Positions 31,723-40,564 of a stretch of DNA of 64,000 bases are shown here, one piece after another. Made by a program: the position numbers and the translations under genes. Source of the DNA: RGIG9115 sp045128915 (lineage in GTDB: Bacteria; Bacillota; Clostridia; UBA1381); NCBI GenBank assembly GCA_045128915.1, contig JBGVIT010000040.1:1-64000 (forward strand), written 5' to 3'. The notes beneath the pieces were generated by a model. The model made no database searches and was not told where the DNA came from. It saw only the letters and a program-made list of their open reading frames with translations. Position 1 is the stretch's first letter; every line of letters starts with the position of its first letter.

Positions 31723-32877
31723 ATGAGAACATGGGCAGAAATTAATATTGATGCGCTGATTTCAAACTATCGAGAAATCAGAAGAATAACTGATAAAAAA
31801 GCAAAAATTCTTGCAACAGTAAAAGCCGATGCATATGGTCACGGCTTTCTTGAAGTAGCAAGAACTCTTGCAGCGGAAGGTGCTGATGCATTTGCAGTTG
31901 CACTTATTGAGGAAGGACTTCAGCTCCGCCGCAAAGGCTTTGAACAACCAATTCTTGTGCTTGGCTCTATTCCCGAAGAAAGCTATACTCTGGCAGTTGA
32001 GAATAATATTTCACTAACTGTTTTTTCAAAGGGAACTGCTGCCATGATTTCAGAAGCTGCAATGGCATCAGGCAAAAAAGCAAAAATTCATATTAAGCTT
32101 GATACGGGTATGTCAAGACTTGGATATGTTGTAGGCGAAAATGACCAGAATGTAATTGATGAAATCATGGAAATATGGGCAATGCCGGGTATTGAAATTG
32201 AAGGAATCTTTTCCCATTTTTCAACCTCTGACGAGGCTGACAGCTCATATACTCATCTGCAATTTGAAAGATTTATAAAAATCTGCGACCAGCTGAAAGC
32301 ACGAGGTCTTACAAACGTTATACGCCATATTGCAAACTCTGCCGCTATAATTATGTATCCGGAAACTCATCTTGATATGGTACGTCCGGGAATTATACTC
32401 TACGGTCTTTATCCGTCAGAGCATGTTGATAAATCGAAGCTGAAGCTCATACCCGTTATGTCGCTTAAAACAAAAATTACACATATCAAAACCCTCGATG
32501 CCGGTCGTGGCATAAGCTACGGCAAGGAGTACATAACCGACGGAAAAATCAAGGTTGCAACAGTTCCAATCGGTTATGCTGACGGATACGTAAGAGCAAC
32601 AGCAAAAGAGGGATTGATGCTTGCCAGAGGCAAAAAAGTCAGGATTTTGGGAAGAATTTGTATGGATCAATGTATGATTGATGTAACAAATGTCAATAAT
32701 ATTAGCGTAGGCGACGAAGTAATCGTCTTCTCTGACAAAGAAATCCTGGCAGATGATGTTGCCAAATGGACGAACACAATCAATTATGAGGTAATATGCC
32801 TCGTTTCTAAACGTATCCCCAGAGTTTATATAAAGAACGGGGAGGCGGTAAAAGAGCTTAATTTTCTTGAAAACTAA
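31723..32877 (+). CDS. alr: Alanine racemase
   Basis: A 384-residue PLP enzyme making D-alanine for peptidoglycan. The PLP lysine K34 sits in ATVKADAYGHG, the N-terminal barrel has LDTGMSRLG and NSAAIIMYP, and the C-terminal domain supplies GRGISYGKEYI with the second catalytic tyrosine, GYADGYVRA and CMDQCMIDVT. The Firmicutes pairing with a MazEF module just downstream is kept here. Confidence 0.97.
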   Translation: MRTWAEINIDALISNYREIRRITDKKAKILATVKADAYGHGFLEVARTLAAEGADAFAVALIEEGLQLRRKGFEQPILVLGSIPEESYTLAVENNISLTVFSKGTAAMISEAAMASGKKAKIHIKLDTGMSRLGYVVGENDQNVIDEIMEIWAMPGIEIEGIFSHFSTSDEADSSYTHLQFERFIKICDQLKARGLTNVIRHIANSAAIIMYPETHLDMVRPGIILYGLYPSEHVDKSKLKLIPVMSLKTKITHIKTLDAGRGISYGKEYITDGKIKVATVPIGYADGYVRATAKEGLMLARGKKVRILGRICMDQCMIDVTNVNNISVGDEVIVFSDKEILADDVAKWTNTINYEVICLVSKRIPRVYIKNGEAVKELNFLEN

Positions 32878-32929
32878 AATTGTAAACGCCATGAAAATAT
32901 CATTTTTTAAAACAGGGGGCCTGATTGCT

Positions 32930-33094
32930 TTGTCAAAGAAAAAAGATGCCTCACGTGTTTCCTCTCTTAAGGAGCAGCTTAGAAAGGGCTACACGGAAAT
33001 GGCTGAGCTGAATAAGGAGCTTGCCGAAGAAGGTCTTGCGTCCGATAATGAGGCTCTTGCCGGCTCAGAGGAAAAACTGTTGGAGAGTGAGTAG
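32930..33094 (+). CDS. Short MazE/EndoAI-like antitoxin lacking the DNA-binding domain
   Basis: A 54-residue protein directly upstream of and overlapping mazF by one base. LRKGYTEMAELNKELAEEGLASDNEALAGSEEKLLESE resembles the C-terminal, toxin-binding tail of EndoAI-type antitoxins (RRGY-EMAKIN-pattern). The usual N-terminal ribbon-helix-helix is absent; only about 15 basic and Ser-rich residues precede the tail. TTG at 32930, ten bases after AGGGGGC, is the likely start; ATG at 32891 has no ribosome site and adds no DNA-binding motif. Confidence 0.7.
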   Translation: MSKKKDASRVSSLKEQLRKGYTEMAELNKELAEEGLASDNEALAGSEEKLLESE

Positions 33095-33444
33095 TGGTGA
33101 TTGTGAAAAGAGGAGATATTTATTATGCTGACCTCAGCCCCGTGGTAGGCTCAGAGCAAGGCGGCATAAGACCTGTTCTGATTGTTCAGAACGATGTCGG
33201 CAACAAGTACAGCCCAACTGTAATCGCCGCGGCAATCACAAGCCGTATCAACAAAGCGAAGATGCCGACACATATCGAACTATCGGCAAGGGATTACGGT
33301 CTTTCAAAAGATTCTGTTATCCTGACCGAGCAGATAAGAACTCTTGACAAGAAACGACTTAGAGAAAAAATCGGTAAACTCGATAAGGAACTCATGCTTA
33401 AAGTAGATGAAGCTTTATCAGTAAGCTTTGGTCTTGAAGAGTAA
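33094..33444 (+). CDS. mazF: MazF/EndoA-type mRNA interferase toxin
   Basis: A 116-residue toxin of the PemK/MazF family, nearly the same as Firmicutes EndoA: VKRGDIYYADLSPVVGSEQGGIRPVLIVQNDVGNKYSPTVIAAAITSRI, and SVILTEQIRTLDKKRLREKIGKLD. The RGDIYYADL and GGIRPVLIVQND parts supply the RNA-cleaving arginine and the dimer surface. The start is one of two adjacent GTG codons (33094 or 33097), with GGAGAGTGAG upstream. It follows alr and the short antitoxin. Confidence 0.95.
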   Translation: MVIVKRGDIYYADLSPVVGSEQGGIRPVLIVQNDVGNKYSPTVIAAAITSRINKAKMPTHIELSARDYGLSKDSVILTEQIRTLDKKRLREKIGKLDKELMLKVDEALSVSFGLEE

Positions 33445-33490
33445 GCAAATAAAGGAGTGGGAATATCCTTATGAAGAAAGTTCTGAATAT

Positions 33491-33530
33491 AAAAAGGACT
33501 CATATCGTACATACGGTATGAGTCCTTTTT
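33491..33530. terminator. Bidirectional terminator
   Basis: AAAAAGGACTCATA / TATGAGTCCTTTTT with a 12-base inner loop. It ends the alr-mazEF unit and the convergent rnhA. Confidence 0.9.
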
Positions 33531-34119
33531 ATTGTATTCCAAGGGCGTCCTTTGCAAGTCTGTCCGCCTCGTCGTTGTATTTATCTCCTGAATGGCCCTT
33601 TACTTTTGTAAATATTACCTTAAGCCTGTCCTTTATACTGTTGTAGTAATGGCTGTAATTAATTGTGCCATCTTTATTGGTTTTCCACGCTCCCGTGCAC
33701 CATTTTTCCACACCCTCGTAGTCATAGCGGATTTCAAGGGATTTGATGTTGTTATCTATACAGTAGCGCATGGCAAACTCCGCACCGGCTATCTCTCCTG
33801 CCACATTACGCATAGTGGAAAGCTCCGGATTGTCAAAAGCTTCAGAGAAGGTATGCTTTTCATTGCCCACAAACAGTACAACTCCAAATGCAAATCGTCC
33901 GTCAGACACGTTATAGCTTCCGTCGGTATATGCCACAGCCTCTGCCTGAACTTTATCCTCAGATTGCTGAACACCCATATATTCAAGAGCCTGCTCCTTT
34001 GTGGCAAAGCCTTTAAATTCCGCACCGCCGTATCCTTTGGTCTGGGCTTCGCACTCCTCCCAGCTTGTGTAAATGCCCGGAACCTTGCCCTGACGTACAG
34101 CATAAAAATTCTTCTTCAT
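33529..34119 (-). CDS. rnhA: Ribonuclease H with N-terminal viroplasmin-like domain
   Basis: A 196-residue protein. Residues 1-50 (KKNFYAVRQGKVPGIYTSWEECEAQTKGYGGAEFKGFATKEQALEYM) are the Caulimovirus-VI/viroplasmin domain that binds RNA-DNA hybrids, as in eukaryotic RNase H1 and many Firmicutes. The catalytic domain follows: AYTDGSYN (Asp), AGEIAGAEFAM (Glu), RYDYEGVEKW (Asp) and KGHSGDKYNDEADRLAKDA (His and Asp). It cleaves RNA in RNA-DNA hybrids. Confidence 0.95.
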   Translation of the reverse strand: MKKNFYAVRQGKVPGIYTSWEECEAQTKGYGGAEFKGFATKEQALEYMGVQQSEDKVQAEAVAYTDGSYNVSDGRFAFGVVLFVGNEKHTFSEAFDNPELSTMRNVAGEIAGAEFAMRYCIDNNIKSLEIRYDYEGVEKWCTGAWKTNKDGTINYSHYYNSIKDRLKVIFTKVKGHSGDKYNDEADRLAKDALGIQ

Positions 34120-34322
34120 AAAAAACCTCTCTTAAAAAAACAATACGAATTTAAACCGTAAGATTAAATTCGCATTGCAGTCGCTCTGCAGCATCGCCGG
34201 GGGAGCGATATACGCTACAGTAATATTCAGCAAGAAACATTCCCTGCTATGTTATGATTATATCACGGTTAAATACATTTGTAAACAAAAGGATATTTAC
34301 AACCTATATAAATATATTGAAC

Positions 34323-34961
34323 TTACGCCTCAAAGCTTCTGTACTGTCTGCCGTTGAGCTTGATGTCTATTGACGGGTTAACTTTCTTAAGAGCGCGCAT
34401 TAAACGCATCACTTCCTTTGCATCAAAATCCGTTACGTTCATAAATGCGCTGTCTCCGTCTGTTGTGGATACGTAAAGTATATCCATTCTCTCAAGCATT
34501 CTCTGATTGGAGTTGTAGCTTGTGTTTTCATAAAGTGCTACGGCTTCAAGAAATGATTCATCGTTTGTGTTTCTTTTAATAAAAGTTTTTGTTCCTATTA
34601 CTATTTGTCCGATTTCCGCAATGGGAACACGAAGCCTTATGTTTTTTGCCGGTAAAAGCTCACCTGCAAATTTAATGTCCGACAAGGTCTGATGCGGGAA
34701 AAAGCAGTTATCCCAGCAACGAAGCATAAAGTCTTTGCCGTCTGTATAAATCCATGTTGAATAAAGCTCGTTAAGGCATACCAATATATAGCTTGCACCT
34801 AATACTATACCTATTAAATAGCTTATGACATACCAATAGTTTGACATGATTATGTTATATACTATCAGTGCAAGTGCTATAACGCACAGGGCAATCACTA
34901 TCCACATGGAAACAGAGCCTCTTGTGCGTCTTTTTTTGCTTACAGATGCTTTGATATTCAT
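34323..34961 (-). CDS. Hypothetical two-helix membrane protein
   Basis: A 212-residue protein with a basic N-terminus and two membrane helices (about 19-38 and 43-63), then a beta-rich cytoplasmic domain (about 70-205) of a PH-like look: TDGKDFMLRCWDNCFFPHQ, RVPIAEIGQIVIGTKTFIKR, DILYVSTTDGDSAFMNVTDFDAKEVMRLMRAL. Not assigned to a family with confidence. It lies 17 bases downstream of the NlpC/P60 gene and may be in its operon. Confidence 0.6.
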   Translation of the reverse strand: MNIKASVSKKRRTRGSVSMWIVIALCVIALALIVYNIIMSNYWYVISYLIGIVLGASYILVCLNELYSTWIYTDGKDFMLRCWDNCFFPHQTLSDIKFAGELLPAKNIRLRVPIAEIGQIVIGTKTFIKRNTNDESFLEAVALYENTSYNSNQRMLERMDILYVSTTDGDSAFMNVTDFDAKEVMRLMRALKKVNPSIDIKLNGRQYRSFEA

Positions 34962-34978
34962 AATTTACAATCTCCTTT

Positions 34979-37309
34979 TTACTGCGAAACTCTCTTCGCA
35001 CCGGCATATTCTCTTTTGTAATATCCCTCGTTGATGCTTGACACCTTTACGGTTTCACCGGATTGTGGTGCATGAACCATCTGTCCGTTGCCAATGTAGA
35101 TTCCAACATGGTGTATCTTACCCTTTGATTGGAAGAATACAAGGTCACCGGGTATCAAATCATTCTTTTCCACAAATCTTCCGCTGCTTGCAAATTGCGT
35201 ACTGCTTGTTCTTTCTACCTTTATTCCAAGTGAGTTGCATACATATTTTACAAGTCCTGAGCAGTCAAAGCCTGACGGAGTTGCTCCGCCCCACACATAC
35301 GGAACGCCTTTATATGAAAGGGCGAGAGATGCAATGGCATTCCCCGTTTCCGTAGGTCTTGAATCCGGCACATATGCACCTGTAACAGACGTTTGCTTGG
35401 GCAAAAGCTCCCTTAGCGCCTTAAACTTTTCTGTGGCAGGGACCTTTCGCTGTGTTACTCTTGTCTTTAGCACAGCACCCTCGGGCAAAATCTGCAGGCT
35501 GTTTTCCTTGTCTCCGGTTACCGTCGTAATTTTTCCGCCACTTACCGCCACAGTTTCGGTATCATAAAAATACAGCCATTGTTTGCCGTCGCCATAATAA
35601 AAATCAAATCTTTCACCGGGATTTAAGATATATTCTTTAATCTGCGGTATGATTTCCTTAATTTCTATCGTTACAAAGCTTTGCGCCTTATCCGTATCTG
35701 TCGCATTACTTACACTTGTAACACATATAAAATATTTCCCCTGAGGCAATGACTCAAGATTGCACTCACTCTCGCCTTTAAGCTCCTTTGTGAGTACGGG
35801 AGTATTTTCTTTATCATATACATCTATACGGAAGTTTTTGTATGCGGAAGAGTATGCTTCTACATGAATTTCGTCTTCGTAGGTGGATATATTATTCTGA
35901 GGCTCTATTATCCGAAGTGGCTCAACCGCCTGAGAATACACGAATACTACCTGTTCACTTTCCTTTTGCTCATCGCCATCAACTGCAGAAATTACAGCTT
36001 TGTAAACATTTCCCTCCGTGAGCATATATGAGGGAATGGTTATATACGGCATGTCCGCTTCGATGTAGGCAAACACGTCATTGCTTTCTTTTTCTAAATT
36101 AAAAAGTGTTACAAGATAGCGTTTTGCACATCTTTCTGCAAGACTGAGCTTAATGCCCGGCCCACTGACAGTTTCTCCCTCTATGGGAGAAATTATTTGC
36201 GGCTTTTTGATTTTTAATGGTAGGTCCTCCGCTAAATCCTCACGGTTAACCTCTACTGTGGATTTAATGGAAACAATAGTATTTCCTGAATCTACTGCTG
36301 TTATCTGCCACATATTTTCGCCCGTTCCGACGGAATACAGCTGTGATGCCGTACCGAAAGGTCTTGACAGCACTCCGTCGCCGTTATCAAGCTTGAGCAT
36401 ATTCGCATATACGCTGATACAGCTTGCGGATTTTATGCCGATGCTTCTCACTGTACTTGGACTTGCAAGAGCGGGAATTGTTTCAAAGGATTTTGAAATA
36501 AACGTCACAAGATTATACTTGGCTCTGTGGGCATTTATTATGTCGTTTAAAATCCGACCGTGAACCTCCCTATCTATGGGACTTTGCATATCGCCGCTGA
36601 TGTAATATACAGCTTCTGCTTCGCCTTTGGTATTTCTGATTACCTCAAGTCCCCTGCCGGTTTCGTATTCAAAGCCTTCTCCATTGGTAAAGTATGCACA
36701 TACTATATCGTCTTTTATACCAATCATTATAAAATTCTTATAGCTTGAATTATATATGTACCAATCAAACTCGTATTCGGACTTCTCTATTCTTGACGGC
36801 TCGCCGAATTTATTATACATCTCGTCTATGGAGCTTCCGATTGAAACGGTATTGCCGCCTATGGTTATGGGAAGCTTTTTTTCGAAAAGGCCGTAAACAC
36901 GGCTTATAAGTAAGTCTGCATTTTCTTCAGTCAGAACCTTATCGGGATTGGTAAGACCTCTTACCCCGATTACTCCATGACGTATCATGGATGCGTATGC
37001 TGTCTTATTTTCTTCCTTAAGATATGCATTATCATAGCAGGTATTCAAAATGTCGTCTGCCTGAGCAGAGGTTATTTCAAACTGAGAGTCTGCGGCTACA
37101 AGCACTTCATAAACCATACGTACCGCATCCTGCTTTATAACCTGTTCCTGATTGTACTCATAATCATAGTCTATATTAAAATGTCGGCTGAGTGCCGTTA
37201 TCTTGGTCATGAAGCTTTCCTTTGAACATTCATTCTCTGCCGATGCGCAGATACCGGAAAAAACTGTCATAAACACAGCTAACAACACAATAAGCTGCTT
37301 TTTTAACAT
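34979..37309 (-). CDS. Secreted NlpC/P60 peptidoglycan endopeptidase, multidomain
   Basis: A 776-residue exported protein. A signal peptide (MLKKQLIVLLAVFMTVFSGICASA) is followed by a helical SLH-like region (about 25-140), a CAP-like/CwlO-type stretch (about 145-330), and two or more fibronectin-like beta domains (about 370-560). The C-terminal NlpC/P60 domain (about 655-776) has the Cys-His-His residues in VWGGATPSGFDCSGLVKYV, HHVGIYIGNG and MVHAPQSG. It probably cleaves D-gamma-Glu-diamino acid bonds of the wall. AGGAGATAA precedes the ATG. Confidence 0.88.
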   Translation of the reverse strand: MLKKQLIVLLAVFMTVFSGICASAENECSKESFMTKITALSRHFNIDYDYEYNQEQVIKQDAVRMVYEVLVAADSQFEITSAQADDILNTCYDNAYLKEENKTAYASMIRHGVIGVRGLTNPDKVLTEENADLLISRVYGLFEKKLPITIGGNTVSIGSSIDEMYNKFGEPSRIEKSEYEFDWYIYNSSYKNFIMIGIKDDIVCAYFTNGEGFEYETGRGLEVIRNTKGEAEAVYYISGDMQSPIDREVHGRILNDIINAHRAKYNLVTFISKSFETIPALASPSTVRSIGIKSASCISVYANMLKLDNGDGVLSRPFGTASQLYSVGTGENMWQITAVDSGNTIVSIKSTVEVNREDLAEDLPLKIKKPQIISPIEGETVSGPGIKLSLAERCAKRYLVTLFNLEKESNDVFAYIEADMPYITIPSYMLTEGNVYKAVISAVDGDEQKESEQVVFVYSQAVEPLRIIEPQNNISTYEDEIHVEAYSSAYKNFRIDVYDKENTPVLTKELKGESECNLESLPQGKYFICVTSVSNATDTDKAQSFVTIEIKEIIPQIKEYILNPGERFDFYYGDGKQWLYFYDTETVAVSGGKITTVTGDKENSLQILPEGAVLKTRVTQRKVPATEKFKALRELLPKQTSVTGAYVPDSRPTETGNAIASLALSYKGVPYVWGGATPSGFDCSGLVKYVCNSLGIKVERTSSTQFASSGRFVEKNDLIPGDLVFFQSKGKIHHVGIYIGNGQMVHAPQSGETVKVSSINEGYYKREYAGAKRVSQ

Positions 37310-37363
37310 GTTTATTTATCTCCTTATATAATAGGGTATAGCTACTCAATCATATATTATAGA

Positions 37364-37392
37364 ATTATACCAAACAAACGTTTTTTTGTAAA
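37364..37392 (-). promoter_or_regulatory. Promoter of the NlpC/P60 gene
   Basis: Minus strand TTTACA (37387-37392), 17 bases, TATAAT (37364-37369). Confidence 0.65.
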
Positions 37393-37484
37393 GGGAAAAG
37401 CGAAATATTCAAAAAAATCTAACATTTAGTTAATAAAACAATCAAATCTTACGGTTATTTGATAAAAATACCTATACTCACCCA

Positions 37485-37521
37485 AAAGTTGACGGTTTTT
37501 CCACCGTTTTTATGCTATACT
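37485..37521 (+). promoter_or_regulatory. Capsid operon promoter with the shared 20-bp box
   Basis: AAAGTTGACGGTTTTTCCAC (37485-37504), an 11-base gap and TATACT (37516-37521), about 45 bases before the capsid start. The box is identical to that of the MuF-barnase promoter at 20281-20317. The internal ACGGT...ACCGT repeat could also form a small stem. Confidence 0.75.
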
Positions 37522-37567
37522 CAGTTTGTAACCGGTTATGAAACAAAAAATTTTAAGGAGTGATTTT

Positions 37568-38776
37568 ATGACAGATACAGAGAAGCTGCTTAATGTGCAG
37601 ACTACTACATCTGACGGAACTCAGCCGCTTTTTCAGGAAGTGTTGAACAGACATATCCTTAAGCGTGCTGAAACAAAGCTTGTACATGACCAATTCGGTC
37701 AGAAGGTGCAGGTGCCTAAGGGCAAAGCAAAGACAATATCATGGGACAGACTCTCACCTCTTCCCAAGGCAACAAAGCCGCTTACTGAAGGTATTACACC
37801 AAAGGGCAGTACAATTAATATCACAAGAATTACAGCACAGCCCATTCAGTACGGCAACTACGTAAGCTATACGGACAGCTTCGATTTCTTCAAGCACGAT
37901 CCGGCGCCCGAAGTTCTTAAAATGAACGAGCTTTTGGGAAGAAACGCTGCAGAAACTCTTGACGATATTACAAAGGACGTGCTTTCTGCAGGTACTAACG
38001 TACTTTATGCCGGCGGTGTTTCAAGTCGTGCGGAGCTTTCGGCAGGTCTCACTGTGACCGATATCCGCAAGGCTGTTAACCAGCTTAAGAGAAACAAGGC
38101 TGTTCCCTTTGACGACGGCTACTATGTAGCAATCGTTCATCCCGATGTTACCTTTGATATTCAGTCAGACGAAAATTGGAAGAAACCCCATGAGTATGCT
38201 GATACAAAAAATATATACAAGGGTGAAATCGGAGAGCTTTACGGCGTAAGATTTGTTGAAACTCCCGATGCTAAGGTGTTCAGAGGAACAGACCTTGCAG
38301 AAGGAAGAAGCGAGCTTACTGTTCAGAAAATTGACAAGGAAGGCAAGAAAATCTACGTTGTAGAGGATATTACCTCTCAGGAGGCTTCAGCTCTTGCAGG
38401 CAGAAGCATTATTGCAAACGGATTTATCTATGTTGTGGAATCAGCAACAGCAGGCGAAAATGGTAAGGCGTTCATTTCTGTTGCAGCTGAGCCTGACGAA
38501 TCAATCGGTCTTGATACTGCAATATATCCTGCTGACGGCGGCGGTGCAAACAACAGCCCCGTATATGGTAACCTATTTATTGCAAAGGATGCCTACGGCG
38601 TAACAAGCCCCAAGGAAAACATTGAAAACATCACAAAGGCTCTCGGCTCTGCCGGAAGCTCTGATCCTCTTAATCAGAGAGGTACAATGTCCTGGAAGGC
38701 ATACCATATGGCAAAAATTCTTGAGCCGTTGTATCTTTTGAGATACGAATCATTGTCAACCTTGACAAAGATGTAA
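37568..38776 (+). CDS. N4-gp56-family major capsid protein
   Basis: A 402-residue HK97-fold capsid protein of the N4-gp56 family. It opens with FQEVLNRHILKRAETKLVHDQFGQKVQVPKGKAKTISW and contains PIQYGNYVSYTDSFDFF, DVLSAGTNVLYAGG, HPDVTFDIQSDENWK and the C-terminal RGTMSWKAYHMAKILEPLYLLRYES, all typical of the family. ATG at 37568 has AAGGAG eight bases upstream; the frame open to 37538 lacks a site. It leads the operon, which is unusual because the terminase gene usually comes first. Confidence 0.9.
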   Translation: MTDTEKLLNVQTTTSDGTQPLFQEVLNRHILKRAETKLVHDQFGQKVQVPKGKAKTISWDRLSPLPKATKPLTEGITPKGSTINITRITAQPIQYGNYVSYTDSFDFFKHDPAPEVLKMNELLGRNAAETLDDITKDVLSAGTNVLYAGGVSSRAELSAGLTVTDIRKAVNQLKRNKAVPFDDGYYVAIVHPDVTFDIQSDENWKKPHEYADTKNIYKGEIGELYGVRFVETPDAKVFRGTDLAEGRSELTVQKIDKEGKKIYVVEDITSQEASALAGRSIIANGFIYVVESATAGENGKAFISVAAEPDESIGLDTAIYPADGGGANNSPVYGNLFIAKDAYGVTSPKENIENITKALGSAGSSDPLNQRGTMSWKAYHMAKILEPLYLLRYESLSTLTKM

Positions 38777-38783
38777 TCTGAAA

Positions 38784-38811
38784 ATCCGTCGAATACCTAC
38801 CGCCGACGGAT
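38784..38811 (+). other. mRNA hairpin between capsid and terminase genes
   Basis: ATCCGTCG / CGACGGAT with a 12-base loop and no T-run. It may protect the 3' end of capsid mRNA or reduce read-through, so that capsid is made in excess over terminase. Confidence 0.5.
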
Positions 38812-38832
38812 AATGGCAATGGAGGAACTCAA

Positions 38833-40224
38833 ATGAATGTTATATGGAAGCCTCAGGAGAGGCAGCGTGTATTCCAATCTCGCCCTGAATATGAAGCCTT
38901 GTACGGCGGCGCCGCAGGCGGCGGCAAGTCTGATGCTCTTGTGGCAGAGGCACTCAGACAAGTACATATTCCTCATTACAAGGGTATTATTTTCAGAAAG
39001 ACTTTTCCTCAGCTGAGGGAGCTGATTTCAAAGTCACACCGCATATACTCTGCGGCGTTTCCGGATGCGGTTTACAATTCCACGGAGCATGTCTGGCGAT
39101 TTCCCTCCGGCGCCCGGATTTATTTCGGATCCATGCCGAACAAGGACAGCTACCTGAACTATCAGGGGCTGTCCTTTGCTTTTATAGGCTTTGACGAGCT
39201 TACTCATTTTACCCGCGAGGAGTATGAATATCTCATATCCAGAAACCGAGCAGACGGAGAGGGTGTAAGAGTATATATACGTGCAACTGCAAACCCCGGC
39301 GGCATAGGTCATGGCTGGGTAAAGGAGAGGTTTATTACTGCGGCGCCGCCAAACACCACCATACGCTTCAAAACACAGGTAAGAATGCCTGACGGCAAGC
39401 TTAAGGATGTGGAGCGCACAAGGGTGTTTATACCGTCGTCAGTATTTGACAATCAGGCATTGCTTGACAATGATCCCAATTATCTTGCAAACCTTGCATC
39501 TTTGCCTGAGGCACAGAAGAATGCTTTGTTATACGGTGATTGGGATACGTTTTCAGGACAAGTGTTTACTGAATGGAAGAATCATCCCGAAAATGAGGAC
39601 AGACGAAATACACATGTTATAAAGCCTTTTGTTATACCACGTCATTGGAAAAGATACAGAAGCTTTGACTATGGCTACACAAGGCCGTTCGCAGTACAAT
39701 GGTGGGCGGTTGACGAGCAGGGTATATGCTATCTGTACCGCCAGCTTTACGGATGTACGGATACTCCTAATACGGGAGTACGTATGGAGCCTGCTGCTAT
39801 TGCAAAAGCCATACGTGAGATTGAGGACAGCGAAGAAGCAGGCAACACTATTATCGGGATAGCAGATCCGGCAATATGGGACGAGAGTCGGGGTAAAGCG
39901 GGAACGATTATTAATCTATTTGAAGAACAAGGCGTATATTTTGAAAAGGGCGACCATAAACGAATACCCGGCAAAATGCAGGTGCATCACAGACTTGCTT
40001 TTGATGAAAACGGATATCCCATGCTTTACGTCTTCGACACCTGCCGTGATTTTATACGCACGTTTCCAAACCTTATATACGACAGCAAAAAGCCGGAGGA
40101 TATTGATACGGACTGCGAGGACCACGATTATGATGCAATGAGGTATTTTCTTATGCGAAATCCCATTGCGGCAAGAGGAATCCCTCATGAAAAGAGTGAG
40201 GGCGTTAATATTTATTACAAATAA
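38833..40224 (+). CDS. terL: Phage terminase large subunit
   Basis: A 463-residue packaging motor. The ATPase domain has Walker A GGAAGGGKS (25-33) and Walker B AFIGFDE (116-122), with ATANPGG as the coupling motif. The C-terminal RNase H-like nuclease has RSFDYGYTRPFAVQWW, GIADPAIWDE and DCEDHDYDAMRYFLM, supplying the acidic metal ligands. The sequence is of the Terminase_6/17 type. ATGGAGG lies just upstream. No small terminase was recognised next to it. Confidence 0.95.
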   Translation: MNVIWKPQERQRVFQSRPEYEALYGGAAGGGKSDALVAEALRQVHIPHYKGIIFRKTFPQLRELISKSHRIYSAAFPDAVYNSTEHVWRFPSGARIYFGSMPNKDSYLNYQGLSFAFIGFDELTHFTREEYEYLISRNRADGEGVRVYIRATANPGGIGHGWVKERFITAAPPNTTIRFKTQVRMPDGKLKDVERTRVFIPSSVFDNQALLDNDPNYLANLASLPEAQKNALLYGDWDTFSGQVFTEWKNHPENEDRRNTHVIKPFVIPRHWKRYRSFDYGYTRPFAVQWWAVDEQGICYLYRQLYGCTDTPNTGVRMEPAAIAKAIREIEDSEEAGNTIIGIADPAIWDESRGKAGTIINLFEEQGVYFEKGDHKRIPGKMQVHHRLAFDENGYPMLYVFDTCRDFIRTFPNLIYDSKKPEDIDTDCEDHDYDAMRYFLMRNPIAARGIPHEKSEGVNIYYK

Positions 40225-40240
40225 AAAGGAGAAAAGAATT

Positions 40241-40564
40241 ATGGCTACAACTACAAAAAAGGTAAATGAAGAAAAGGATATTACTTCTATGAGCGTTGAG
40301 GAAAGACGTTCTATTAACAACAAAAAGTATCAGGAGTATATGAACGAAAAGGTATCAGTTACTATACCCCTCGGCGGCGAAAAGCTTGGCACTACAACTA
40401 CTGCATCATGTGACGGCAAGGTTTACGAAATAAGACTTGGGGAAACCGTAAAGGTTCCGAGAAAGCTTGCAGAGGTTATAAAGCGCAGCATTGACGGAAA
40501 TCTTGAAGTGCAGAGAAAGATGGAAAAGGCAGCTGCCGGTGCAAAAGAAATCGGTGAATACTGA
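40241..40564 (+). CDS. Small phage protein, unknown
   Basis: A 107-residue protein with a charged N-terminus (ATTTKKVNEEKDITSMSVEERRSINNKKYQEYMNEKVSVTIPLGGEK) and a C-terminal helical part (VPRKLAEVIKRSIDGNLEVQRKMEKAA). AAAAGGAGAAAAG precedes ATG at 40241. Its place after the terminase suggests a structural or packaging accessory, but no family was recognised. The stop overlaps the next ATG. Confidence 0.7.
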   Translation: MATTTKKVNEEKDITSMSVEERRSINNKKYQEYMNEKVSVTIPLGGEKLGTTTTASCDGKVYEIRLGETVKVPRKLAEVIKRSIDGNLEVQRKMEKAAAGAKEIGEY

